Positions 1 to 6,096 of a stretch of 6,579 nucleotides of DNA are shown here, piece after piece (position 1 is the stretch's first letter; the number at the start of each line of letters is the position of its first letter). Made by a program: the position numbers and the translations under genes. The notes beneath the pieces are model-generated. The model saw only the letters and a list, made by a program, of their open reading frames with translations, made no database searches and was not told the DNA's origin. This stretch comes from Verrucomicrobiales bacterium (GTDB lineage Bacteria > Verrucomicrobiota > Verrucomicrobiia > Verrucomicrobiales > DEV007): the NCBI GenBank assembly GCA_003232855.1, contig QIKC01000209.1:1-6579 (forward strand). The letters are read 5' to 3'.

Positions 1-740
1 CCCACGCGGAGACCCTGGCCGCCGTCACCGCCGCAGCGGACGTGATCTTCACCGTCGTCACCAACGACGCAGCCATGCGCAACATCTTCATGGGCGAGGG
101 CGACAACCTGCTCACCGGCGCCACTGGCAAGACCTTCATCAACTGCGCAACCCTCTCACCCGGCATCCAAAAGGAAGTCGCCGACGCTGCAGAGGCGGCC
201 GGAGCCGGAGCGCTCGAAGGCTGCATGGCCTCCAGCATCCCGCAGGCGCGCGAGGGCAAACTCTTCCTCATGATCGGCGGCAAAGAGGAACTCTTCGAGC
301 AGCAGAAACCACTGCTCGAAGACATGAGCATCAATTTGAAATACATCGGCGACATCGGTCGCGCCGCCCAGGTCAAAGCCCTGGTCAACATGGTCATGAA
401 CATCAACACCGCCGGGCTCGCCGAGGGACTCGGGTTGGCAGACGCGCTCGGGCTCGACCTGAAGATGGTCTGCGACGTGTTCTCTCAAACCGGCGCCAAC
501 TCGCGCGTCCTAGAGACCGACGCCGAAGACATGATCGATCGCGACCACGAGGCCTGGTTCACCGCCGAACACGCGGCGAAGGACTCCGGCATCGCCGCCG
601 ACCTCGCCACAGAAGCCGGCGTCACCCTCCCGCTCAACGACGCCACCTGCGCCCAATTCAGCAAACTGGTGGCCGACGGCAAAGGCGGCCTCGACAAATC
701 CGGAGTCGCTGAGCTAACCTTCAAAAACAGGCACCCGTAA
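1..740 (+). CDS. NAD(P)-dependent beta-hydroxyacid dehydrogenase (3-hydroxyisobutyrate dehydrogenase family), 5' partial
   Basis: The reading frame is open from base 3 to the TAA at 738-740, giving 245 visible codons. The family is normally about 290 residues, so roughly 45 residues, including the Rossmann GxGxxG loop, lie left of the window. An internal GTG at base 42 falls inside a conserved Rossmann strand (VIFTVVTND) and is not the start. Visible family features, in order, are the strand-turn GKTFINCATLSPG, a glycine turn EGKLFLMIGG, the catalytic lysine block GRAAQVKALVN (Lys at visible residue 125, Asn four residues later at 129, the family spacing) and the C-terminal helical domain with AAKDSGIAADLA (Lys 193). 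Known members oxidise 3-hydroxyisobutyrate, or reduce glyoxylate, succinic semialdehyde or tartronate semialdehyde, in the cytoplasm. The substrate-loop motif, usually close to DAPVSGG, reads EGCMASSIPQAR here, so the substrate cannot be assigned. The gene converges on the ROK kinase with a 20-base gap and no visible terminator hairpin. Confidence 0.9.
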   Translation, partial: HAETLAAVTAAADVIFTVVTNDAAMRNIFMGEGDNLLTGATGKTFINCATLSPGIQKEVADAAEAAGAGALEGCMASSIPQAREGKLFLMIGGKEELFEQQKPLLEDMSINLKYIGDIGRAAQVKALVNMVMNINTAGLAEGLGLADALGLDLKMVCDVFSQTGANSRVLETDAEDMIDRDHEAWFTAEHAAKDSGIAADLATEAGVTLPLNDATCAQFSKLVADGKGGLDKSGVAELTFKNRHP

Positions 741-760
741 CCGCTGCCTCTTGTCACGAT

Positions 761-1729
761 TTAGCGCCCCTGCCGCAGCGCGTAAGCAGCCGCACCGATG
801 GCCACCGCGTGATCGCCGAGTTCGGCCACCACGATCTCAACCCCATCGGCTAGGGCTGGCGAGGCATTTTTCTTGATCGATTCGCGCAATCCGTCGATGT
901 AAATTTGCGGCATTTTTTCCACCAGCCCCCCGCCTAACACGATCATATCCGGGGCGAGCAAATCGACCACCGCCGAGACACCCAACCCGAGGTAAGCGAT
1001 GCTGCGTTGCATGATCCGCTCCACCGCCCGCTCGCCGCCGTCGATCGCCTTCTTGATGACGCCGCTCTTGATCGCTTTGATATCCGTCCCCGCCAGCTCC
1101 ATGATCGACGGCGCACCGCCACGCGCCGCCTCGGTCGCGCAGGCCGCCGCGACCCCCAGCCGCCCGGCCAGCGCCTCCAGTCGCACCGGCTCGTCGGCCT
1201 TCCCCTCCAAAGTGGTCCCGGCCAGACGCAAGTTGCCGATCTCCATGCACGACGCGGACTTGCCGCGCAGGATCTTGCCCTCGTAAACAAAGCCGCCGCC
1301 AACCCCGGTCCCGGGAAAGATGCCCAGCAGCGAGCGCGCCCCGCGCCCCGCGCCCATCGCGTACTCCGCATAGGTGCCGGCATCGACATCGTTCAGCACT
1401 GCGGCCTTCACACCGAGCTTCGATTTAATATAACGCGCCACCTCGACGTCCCCCCAGCCGAGATTGGTCGCTCCGCACAGCACGCCCTTCTCAAAATCCA
1501 CCACCCCCGGGCAACCGATGCCGAAGGCGTCGATATCCTTCGCCTTCAAGCCCGCGCTCTTCAGCGCGTCCTCCGCAGTGGCGACAATGCGCCGCAGACC
1601 GTCCTTCTGCCCCTTGTGGCCATCGGTCGGCACGCGAGCAGAACCCAATTCCTTGAGCTTCGAATCGAATACCACCGCGAACATTTTCGTGCCGCCCAAG
1701 TCAAAACCGATACTGTATTTGGAAGCCAT
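761..1729 (-). CDS. ROK-family sugar kinase (glucokinase-like), lacking the ROK zinc motif
   Basis: This 322-residue protein starts at the ATG complementary to 1727-1729, directly preceded by AGAAAGAGG, and ends with TAA at 761-763. The frame stays open far upstream, but that stretch lies within the ppk1 gene and is not family-like. ASKHA/ROK features are a phosphate-1 loop FDLGGTK (residues 9-15), GIGCPGVVD (70-78), the catalytic aspartate in LNDVDAG (Asp114), the glycine-rich phosphate-2 loop GTGVGGG (140-146) and the adenosine-side LLAPDMIVLGGGLV (257-270). ROK kinases phosphorylate glucose, fructose, mannose, N-acetylated hexosamines and similar sugars in the cytoplasm. In canonical members the glycine loop is followed by EIGH and a CGC..GC.E zinc site. 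Here the first reads EIGN (163-166) and the cysteine cluster is absent, although the ATP-binding and catalytic elements are intact. It has no helix-turn-helix extension, so it is a kinase and not a ROK repressor. It lies 40 bases downstream of ppk1 on the same strand and is probably cotranscribed. The exact sugar and phosphoryl donor are unknown. Confidence 0.88.
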   Translation of the reverse strand: MASKYSIGFDLGGTKMFAVVFDSKLKELGSARVPTDGHKGQKDGLRRIVATAEDALKSAGLKAKDIDAFGIGCPGVVDFEKGVLCGATNLGWGDVEVARYIKSKLGVKAAVLNDVDAGTYAEYAMGAGRGARSLLGIFPGTGVGGGFVYEGKILRGKSASCMEIGNLRLAGTTLEGKADEPVRLEALAGRLGVAAACATEAARGGAPSIMELAGTDIKAIKSGVIKKAIDGGERAVERIMQRSIAYLGLGVSAVVDLLAPDMIVLGGGLVEKMPQIYIDGLRESIKKNASPALADGVEIVVAELGDHAVAIGAAAYALRQGR

Positions 1730-1769
1730 CCTCTTTCTGTGTAGCCTGTCCGCCGGGCAATGCCAAGGA

Positions 1770-3911
1770 TCAATTCGCCGCCGGCTCAGCCTGTCCCGGC
1801 GGCAAGTGCGGCACGAAACGGCCGTCGCCCGCCACACCGCCGCGCTCGCGCCCCGATTTTTCGGCGCGACGCTGAAAACGCTCTTGGGAGCGGCACGCAG
1901 GTTTGCCCTTCTTCGGCGACAGCCGCCGATAGCTGCCGTCCTCCTCCATGCGATAAGCCTGCGTGTTGTCACGGAAGCCCATTTCCAAAATTTCGCCCAG
2001 CCGCTCGCGGCACTGCCGGTCGGTAACACGCACCAACAATTCCACGCGGCGGTCGAGATTTCGCTCCATAAGGTCGGCGCTGGAGATAAACACCAGCGGC
2101 TCGCCACGGTTGTGAAAAGAGTAGATGCGCGCGTGCTCGAGATAGCGATCGATAATGCTCACCACCTCAATATGCCGACTGATTTTTTTCAACCCGGGCT
2201 GCAAGCAGCAAATGCCGCGCACGTTCAAGCGCACCCGCACGCCCGCGCGCGATGCAGCGTAAAGAGCGTCGATCATCTCCGCGTCCTGTAAACTGTTCAC
2301 CTTGATATCGATACGCGCCTCCTCCCCAGCCTCGGCCAGCGCACGCTCCGCGCCGATCAAGTCTAACAATTTCGCGCGCATAAAAAATGGCGCAGCAAAA
2401 AGATTTTTCATAGCGGTGAGCCCGGCACCGCCGGTGAGCGCGTTGAACAGGCGCGCCGCCTCCCTGCCATATGAGCGCCGCGAGGTCAGGTAGCTGACAT
2501 CGGTGTAAAGGCGCGCCGTCACCTCGTTGTAATTACCCGTGCCGAAGTGCGAATACTGCCGCAGCCCCCCCGCCTCGCGCCGCACCACCACGGTCGCCTT
2601 GCAATGCGTCTTCAAGCCCTTCACCCCATAGACGATTTGCACCCCCACTCGCTCCAACTCATCCGCCCGTTCGAGATTGCGCGCCTCGTCAAAACGCGCC
2701 TTCAGTTCGACCACCACCGTCACCTGTTTGCCGTTTTCGGCGGCGCGGATCAAGGCGCTGATCACCCTGCTGTGCTTAGCGGTGCGGTAGAGCGTCTGTT
2801 TAATCGCCGTGACTTCGGGATCGACCGCCGCCCCCTCGATCAACGCCATCACCGGCTCGTAGCTATCATACGGGTGATAGAGCAACATATCGCCGGCAGC
2901 CAGCGTGGCAAAAATATCCTCCCCAGGATGCCAAACCGACGGCATCACCGGGTTCCATGGCTCGATTGATAAATCGCGATAGCCCGGCAGCAAGGCGATC
3001 TCCATGAAGTCGGCCAAGCCGAGGAAGCCATCGATCGAATAGACCATGGCGGTGCGCGCGCCGAGCGTCTCACGCAGGTAATTGGCGATGCGCCGCGGAC
3101 AGGAAGCCGCGATCTCCAGCCGCACGCAGGCGCTGGACTTGCGCTCGGCCAGAACGTCCTCCATCTGCCTCGCCAGATCGTGCGCGCCCTCCTCCTCCAG
3201 CGAGATATCGGCATTGCGCGTCATACGGAAGAGGCCGCAGCCCAGCACCATCTCGTCAGGAAAGAGCTGCGCAGCGAACTCGGCAACCAAGTCTTCGACC
3301 ATCACGAACGGGTAGCCTTTCGCGCCTGGCAGAGGGATAAAACGCGGCAGAGACGGCGGCACCGGTAGTAGCACATGGCGCACCGGTCCGGCACGCCCAT
3401 CATCGCCACCACCCAACTCGCACAGGCAACAAATCTGCGCCCCGGGGACGATTGCCGCCCCCTCGCCCTTGCCACCGCCCGGCGTCGGCATACGCAACGG
3501 CGTCAGCATAGGCAGCACAGAATCTTCGAACATCTCTGCCACGTGATCCACCTGCGCCGCCTTGAGATCGTCCATGCGCAAGCGCCGGATGCCGCGCTTA
3601 GCCAGAGCCGGCAAAATTTCCTCACTCAGCAAGCGCGACTGCTCGCCACACATAACCCCCACCCGCTGGCGAATCAGCTTCAACTGCTGCACCGGCGTCA
3701 GACCGGCCGGGTCGCGACTACGCTTCGCCGCACCGCGCAACATTTCCAGCCCGCCCACCCGCACCATAAAAAACTCATCGAGATTAGAAGCCGAGATAGC
3801 AATGAACTTCAGCCGCTCCAGCGGCGGCAACGCCGACGACGATGCCTGATCCAGCACCCGCTGATTAAACTCCAGCCAGCTCAGCTCGCGGTTAATAAAA
3901 GGAATCGACAT
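1770..3911 (-). CDS. ppk1: Polyphosphate kinase 1
   Basis: PPK1 reversibly transfers the terminal phosphate of ATP to inorganic polyphosphate through a phosphohistidine intermediate. The 713-residue length is normal for the family. The start (ATG complementary to 3909-3911) gives the classic N-terminus FINRELSWLEFNQRVLDQA, followed by SNLDEFFMVRVGG (residues 42-54). The catalytic domains follow: PYDSYEPV (347-354), AIKQTLYRT (369-377, Arg376), ELKARFDEARN (402-412, Arg406), GLKTHCK with His436 corresponding to the autophosphorylated His435 of E. coli, the phospholipase D-like block SHFGTGNYNEVTA (454-466), and IIDRYLEHARIYSF with His593 matching E. coli His592, then SSADLMERNLDRRVE (610-624). 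The active site therefore looks complete. Two departures are visible: residues 142-177 form a glycine-rich segment where many PPK1 proteins have an HPFP...NLSLN stretch, and residues about 664-713 form a basic, low-complexity tail. No strong Shine-Dalgarno sequence precedes the ATG. It is the first gene of a likely ppk1-ROK kinase operon. Confidence 0.97.
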   Translation of the reverse strand: MSIPFINRELSWLEFNQRVLDQASSSALPPLERLKFIAISASNLDEFFMVRVGGLEMLRGAAKRSRDPAGLTPVQQLKLIRQRVGVMCGEQSRLLSEEILPALAKRGIRRLRMDDLKAAQVDHVAEMFEDSVLPMLTPLRMPTPGGGKGEGAAIVPGAQICCLCELGGGDDGRAGPVRHVLLPVPPSLPRFIPLPGAKGYPFVMVEDLVAEFAAQLFPDEMVLGCGLFRMTRNADISLEEEGAHDLARQMEDVLAERKSSACVRLEIAASCPRRIANYLRETLGARTAMVYSIDGFLGLADFMEIALLPGYRDLSIEPWNPVMPSVWHPGEDIFATLAAGDMLLYHPYDSYEPVMALIEGAAVDPEVTAIKQTLYRTAKHSRVISALIRAAENGKQVTVVVELKARFDEARNLERADELERVGVQIVYGVKGLKTHCKATVVVRREAGGLRQYSHFGTGNYNEVTARLYTDVSYLTSRRSYGREAARLFNALTGGAGLTAMKNLFAAPFFMRAKLLDLIGAERALAEAGEEARIDIKVNSLQDAEMIDALYAASRAGVRVRLNVRGICCLQPGLKKISRHIEVVSIIDRYLEHARIYSFHNRGEPLVFISSADLMERNLDRRVELLVRVTDRQCRERLGEILEMGFRDNTQAYRMEEDGSYRRLSPKKGKPACRSQERFQRRAEKSGRERGGVAGDGRFVPHLPPGQAEPAAN

Positions 3912-4083
3912 AGCAGGAAAGAAACCACCCTAGCCCCGGCGAGCACGGGCCGAAAGCACAAAGCGCACCCCGCCGCCAATGTCACGAAACCATCACCTGT
4001 GTCGCTTCGACAATGCCCCGCCCCCTCGCCGATCCTTCCCCCAACGCAACGAACCCACAACAAATACCGAAACGGGGTCTAAA
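3912..4083. other. Intergenic region upstream of ppk1
   Basis: This 172-base, GC-rich stretch separates the ppk1 start from the left end of the RAYT element and should carry the ppk1 promoter, read leftward. I found no convincing sigma-70 -35/-10 pair and no clear Pho-box direct repeats on the minus strand. A small perfect palindrome, TGTCG-CTT-CGACA, sits at 4000-4012, about 90 bases upstream of the ppk1 ATG. It could be a protein site, but it is short enough to be chance. The right end carries a tandem 11-base near-repeat that is listed separately. Confidence 0.5.
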
Positions 4084-4091
4084 CGGGGTCA
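4070..4091 (+). repeat. Tandem 11-bp repeat overlapping the left end of the RAYT element
   Basis: AAACGGGGTCT (4070-4080) is followed immediately by AAACGGGGTCA (4081-4091), so ten of eleven bases are duplicated in tandem. The second copy contains the first eight bases of the left inverted repeat, CGGGGTCA. No matching copy flanks the right end, where the sequence after CCCCG is AAGTATAG, so this is not an ordinary target-site duplication. It may be slippage, or insertion next to a pre-existing GGGGTC tetranucleotide-type site. Confidence 0.75.
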
Positions 4092-4109
4092 GCCCTTGCA
4101 AATTGATAT
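4084..4109 (+). repeat. Left inverted repeat of the RAYT unit
   Basis: This copy begins CGGGGTCAGCCCTTGCAA and continues ATTGATAT. It pairs with the reverse complement of 4895-4920 at 25 of 26 positions; the single difference is C at position 10 (4093), against T in the other copy. It contains the small palindrome TTGCAA. This is the REP-like terminus expected next to a RAYT gene. Confidence 0.88.
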
Positions 4110-4123
4110 TGACTCGGCGCTCT

Positions 4124-4164
4124 AAACCGAGCAGGATGATCGACGACGACTAGAAAACCGAGCA
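4124..4164 (+). repeat. Direct repeat AAACCGAGCA, two copies, near the transposase deletion
   Basis: AAACCGAGCA occurs at 4124-4133 and again at 4155-4164, 31 bases apart, between the left inverted repeat and the surviving transposase frame. The first copy also forms a 5-bp stem (CTCGG 4113-4117 with CCGAG 4127-4131). The stretch may be the residual leader of the transposase or debris of the deletion; I cannot tell which. Confidence 0.5.
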
Positions 4165-4177
4165 TCGAATTTGATGA

Positions 4178-4915
4178 TGCCTCCTTCAGGGGCGGTATCG
4201 TGCTCAGAACATCGCCCCCGCAAGCGTCGGCGGTTACTTCCGAACCGTGGCGAACTACATCCACCTCAACCTCGCGCGAGCGGGAATGATCGGATCAGGG
4301 AAACGGAAGCATTGGAAAACACTGATCAAGTATCCGTGGAGCAGCCTGCCCGCTTATCTGGGTTGGAAATCCAAGCGTCCTGACTGGCTGAAGGTGGAAC
4401 GGGTGCTGGGCGAACTTGGCCTGCGGGACGAAAGCTGCGGGCGCAGGGATTACGGCAAGTTGTTGGAGGGAATTCGGCAAGGCGAAGCTGACTTCTCGGA
4501 AAAAGACGAAAAAGTGAGGTCTGAATGCTATCTGGGTGCGGAGGCATTCCAAGATCGGCTGATTGATCGGCTGGAGCCGGTGAAGCCAAGCCGGAAACGA
4601 GAAAATCTCAGTGGCGAGGCGGTTCGTGAAGTGGACGAGAGGGAGGCGCAGCGACTGATTACGAGGGGAAGGGAACTGCTTGAACTGCGCACCGATCAAC
4701 TGAATCGCTCGGCGAAAAACGACAGCCGCAAGCAGGCCCTGGCATGGCTGGTAAGATCGCAGACATGTGTTGCCAATGCGTGGGTGGCGGAGAAACTGCA
4801 GATGGGGCACGTCGCCAATGTCTCGCGTGCCGTGAAGCGCATGCGGGAAAGAAGGGACAAGGAAGCTCGGGAACTGAGAATAAAGCTTGGGCTGATATCA
4901 ATTTGCAAGGACTGA
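4178..4915 (+). pseudogene. REP-associated tyrosine transposase (RAYT), C-terminal remnant
   Basis: The frame is open for 245 codons from just after a TGA at 4175-4177 to the TGA at 4913-4915. It opens with LLQGRYRAQ and continues through GGYFRTVANYIHLNLARAG, the second half of the Y1/RAYT transposase domain. The tyrosine of NYIHLN probably corresponds to the catalytic Tyr. The usual HLNP reads HLNL. The HUH histidine pair and everything before it, about 100-130 residues, are missing. After the domain come KYPWSSLPAYLGWKSKRPDWL, a charged linker, and a C-terminal helix-turn-helix-like segment (RKQALAWLVRSQTC, NAWVAEKLQMGHVANVSRAV) that resembles the DnaA-type DNA-binding tail of long RAYTs. 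The only internal start that keeps the domain is GTG at 4247, giving 222 residues with no visible ribosome binding site, so I treat the gene as dead. A fragment at 4155-4181 reads KPSIEFDDA in another frame and may be the stub of the original N-terminus (RAYTs often begin with ...RIEF), which would place the deletion near 4175-4183. Confidence 0.82.
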
Positions 4916-4920
4916 CCCCG
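4895..4920 (-). repeat. Right inverted repeat of the RAYT unit
   Basis: Read on the minus strand it begins CGGGGTCAGTCCTTGCAA and continues ATTGATAT, the inverted partner of 4084-4109. The transposase frame runs into it: its last codons (ISICKD) and its TGA stop at 4913-4915 lie inside the repeat, so the repeat is part of the mobile unit. It ends 19 bases before the methyltransferase ATG. Confidence 0.88.
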
Positions 4921-4938
4921 AAGTATAGATCTTATAAT
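4912..4938 (+). promoter_or_regulatory. Possible methyltransferase promoter, partly inside the right inverted repeat
   Basis: A perfect -10 hexamer TATAAT lies at 4933-4938. The best -35 candidate is CTGACC at 4912-4917 (four of six to consensus), within the right inverted repeat, with a short 15-base spacer. The -10 ends one base before the annotated ATG, so transcription would begin near 4945, inside the gene. Either the site is fortuitous, or translation begins further in (TTG 4967 is in frame, before motif I). The gene may instead be read from further upstream. Confidence 0.3.
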
Positions 4939-4939
4939 T

Positions 4940-6088
4940 ATGGTTAATGTTCAGAGTTCATGGCAATTGAAGGCTCCAAAGGTGCTTGACCTTTTTTGTG
5001 GGTGTGGCGGATTCTCGCTTGGGGCGGCTCGTGCTGGCTTTGATGTCGTTGCGGGGGTGGATTTCGATAAGCATGCAATTGCCGCACATGGTCGAAATTT
5101 CAAAAAATCACAGCACTTACAGTTGGATTTATGTGAAACCACTGGAACTGAAATTCTCGAACGAATCGGTTTAGACCGATCCGAACTGACTGGGATCATC
5201 GGGGGGCCACCGTGCCAAGGGTTTAGCTCTATGGGCTCGAATGATGTGAATGATCCCAGAAATCAATTATTTCGCAGGTTCTATGATATTGTGGCAGAAT
5301 TGAAGCCTCAGTTCTTTGTCTGCGAAAATGTCCCGGGGTTACTTCGCGAAAATTATAAGGATATCCGGGATGAGGCGCTCGCGATTGTCTCGGATGATTA
5401 TGATATTATCGGGCCGATGAAATTACGTGCGTCCGATTACGGTGCTCCAACGACGCGCACACGCGCATTCTTTCTTGGCACTCTAAAGTCAGCGGACGTC
5501 AGCTTTGATGTGGCGGACTTTCTTCCCTCTGAGGATGTTGAACAAACGACGGTAGAAGAAGCGCTTGTTGGCTTGCCTAGAAAAATTGATGAACAGTGGC
5601 AGAAAGAAGATCAGGGCTGGAGGAATGTGCGACTTCCTGATACGAAGAGCTATTTCAGGAAGCGCCTTGCAGGTGTGATTCCTCCAGGAATGGGTGATCC
5701 CGAGGCAAAGAAGCGGCTGAAAACAGAAGGCCGTGTGTCGGGATGCTTGGGCACTGTGCATCAGCCAAGAGTCATCGAGCGGTTTGCTCAAGTGCCCGAA
5801 GGGAAGATTGATAAAGTTTCGAGAGCGCCGAGATTGAATCGAAAAGGTTTTTGCCCGACTTTAAGGGCAGGGACGGCGAGTGATCGAGGGAGCTATCAAG
5901 CGGTTCGACCGCTGCATCCAACCGAGAATCGTGTCATTACGCCACGAGAGGCCGCACGCCTTCAAGGGTTTCCAGATTGGTTTAGATTTGACGCCACCAA
6001 GTGGCATAGCTTTAGACAAATAGGTAATAGCGTGAGCCCGTTACTGTCTGAATCGATTCTTAAAGTGATTATTAACAAACGACCCTAA
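4940..6088 (+). CDS. DNA (cytosine-5) methyltransferase
   Basis: This 382-residue protein transfers a methyl group from S-adenosylmethionine to C5 of cytosine in a specific DNA site. All key C5-MTase motifs are present in order: motif I DLFCGCGGFSLG (17-28, AdoMet binding), motif IV GGPPCQGFS (88-96) with the nucleophile Cys92, motif VI ENVPGL (129-134), motif VIII TTRTRAFFLG (171-180), motif IX REAARLQGFPDWF (336-348) and motif X QIGNSVSP (360-367). The target-recognition region is the stretch between VIII and IX (about 181-334); it gives no readable specificity. Motif VIII is normally QxRxR, and the Gln position is Thr171 here. The length suits a stand-alone enzyme. No Shine-Dalgarno sequence precedes ATG 4940, and TATAAT abuts it, so the start may be slightly further in. 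It is followed after 8 bases by the GHKL ATPase, a tight two-gene arrangement. Its lower GC content relative to the genes on the left supports horizontal acquisition. A solitary regulatory methylase is possible, but the neighbour argues for a modification/defence system. Confidence 0.95.
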   Translation: MVNVQSSWQLKAPKVLDLFCGCGGFSLGAARAGFDVVAGVDFDKHAIAAHGRNFKKSQHLQLDLCETTGTEILERIGLDRSELTGIIGGPPCQGFSSMGSNDVNDPRNQLFRRFYDIVAELKPQFFVCENVPGLLRENYKDIRDEALAIVSDDYDIIGPMKLRASDYGAPTTRTRAFFLGTLKSADVSFDVADFLPSEDVEQTTVEEALVGLPRKIDEQWQKEDQGWRNVRLPDTKSYFRKRLAGVIPPGMGDPEAKKRLKTEGRVSGCLGTVHQPRVIERFAQVPEGKIDKVSRAPRLNRKGFCPTLRAGTASDRGSYQAVRPLHPTENRVITPREAARLQGFPDWFRFDATKWHSFRQIGNSVSPLLSESILKVIINKRP

Positions 6089-6096
6089 AATCATTT

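Larger units (their letters stand above)
4084..4920 (+). mobile_element. Defective RAYT transposon unit bounded by 26-bp inverted repeats
   Basis: The 837-base unit is defined by inverted repeats at 4084-4109 and 4895-4920 that match at 25 of 26 bases. It contains a truncated REP-associated tyrosine transposase. RAYTs are HUH/Y1 transposases related to IS200/IS605 TnpA that work on short palindromic REP sequences flanking their own gene. An intact unit with this C-terminal extension should be some 300 bases longer. The missing part is the N-terminal half of the Y1 domain, so this copy should be unable to move by itself. It sits between the GC-rich housekeeping segment and the AT-richer methyltransferase/ATPase segment, which makes it a plausible boundary scar of an island insertion. 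The boundaries are firm; mobility by the flanking repeats is an inference from the RAYT family. Confidence 0.8.

Noticed and set aside
741..760. Bidirectional terminator between the convergent dehydrogenase and ROK kinase genes
   Set aside because: The 20-base gap contains no inverted repeat with a T-run; any termination must use other signals.
1730..2107. Upstream extension of the ROK kinase frame by 126 codons
   Set aside because: It lies inside ppk1 in another frame, is rich in Arg, Trp and Cys, and has no family-like sequence. The kinase clearly begins at MASKYSIGFDLGGTK.
1007..2291. Long plus-strand open frames opposite the ROK kinase and ppk1 (245 and 275 codons)
   Set aside because: Their His/Arg/Ala/Pro-rich composition is typical of antisense frames in GC-rich genes, and no domain is recognisable.
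4000..4012. TGTCG-CTT-CGACA palindrome as an operator of ppk1
   Set aside because: The arms are only 5 bases with no second copy nearby, so it is too short to call. It is noted only in the intergenic entry.
3375..4082. 235-codon plus-strand frame over the ppk1 5' end and the intergenic region
   Set aside because: It is antisense to the conserved N-terminus of PPK1 for most of its length. Its sequence is low-complexity Gln/Arg/His-rich and unlike a protein.
4079..4264. 61-codon minus-strand frame across the left RAYT end
   Set aside because: It overlaps the inverted repeat and the transposase remnant and has no recognisable feature.
4295..4908. Minus-strand frames (171, 87, 80 and 70 codons) opposite the transposase
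   Set aside because: They are shadows of the transposase reading frame, which has clear family motifs.
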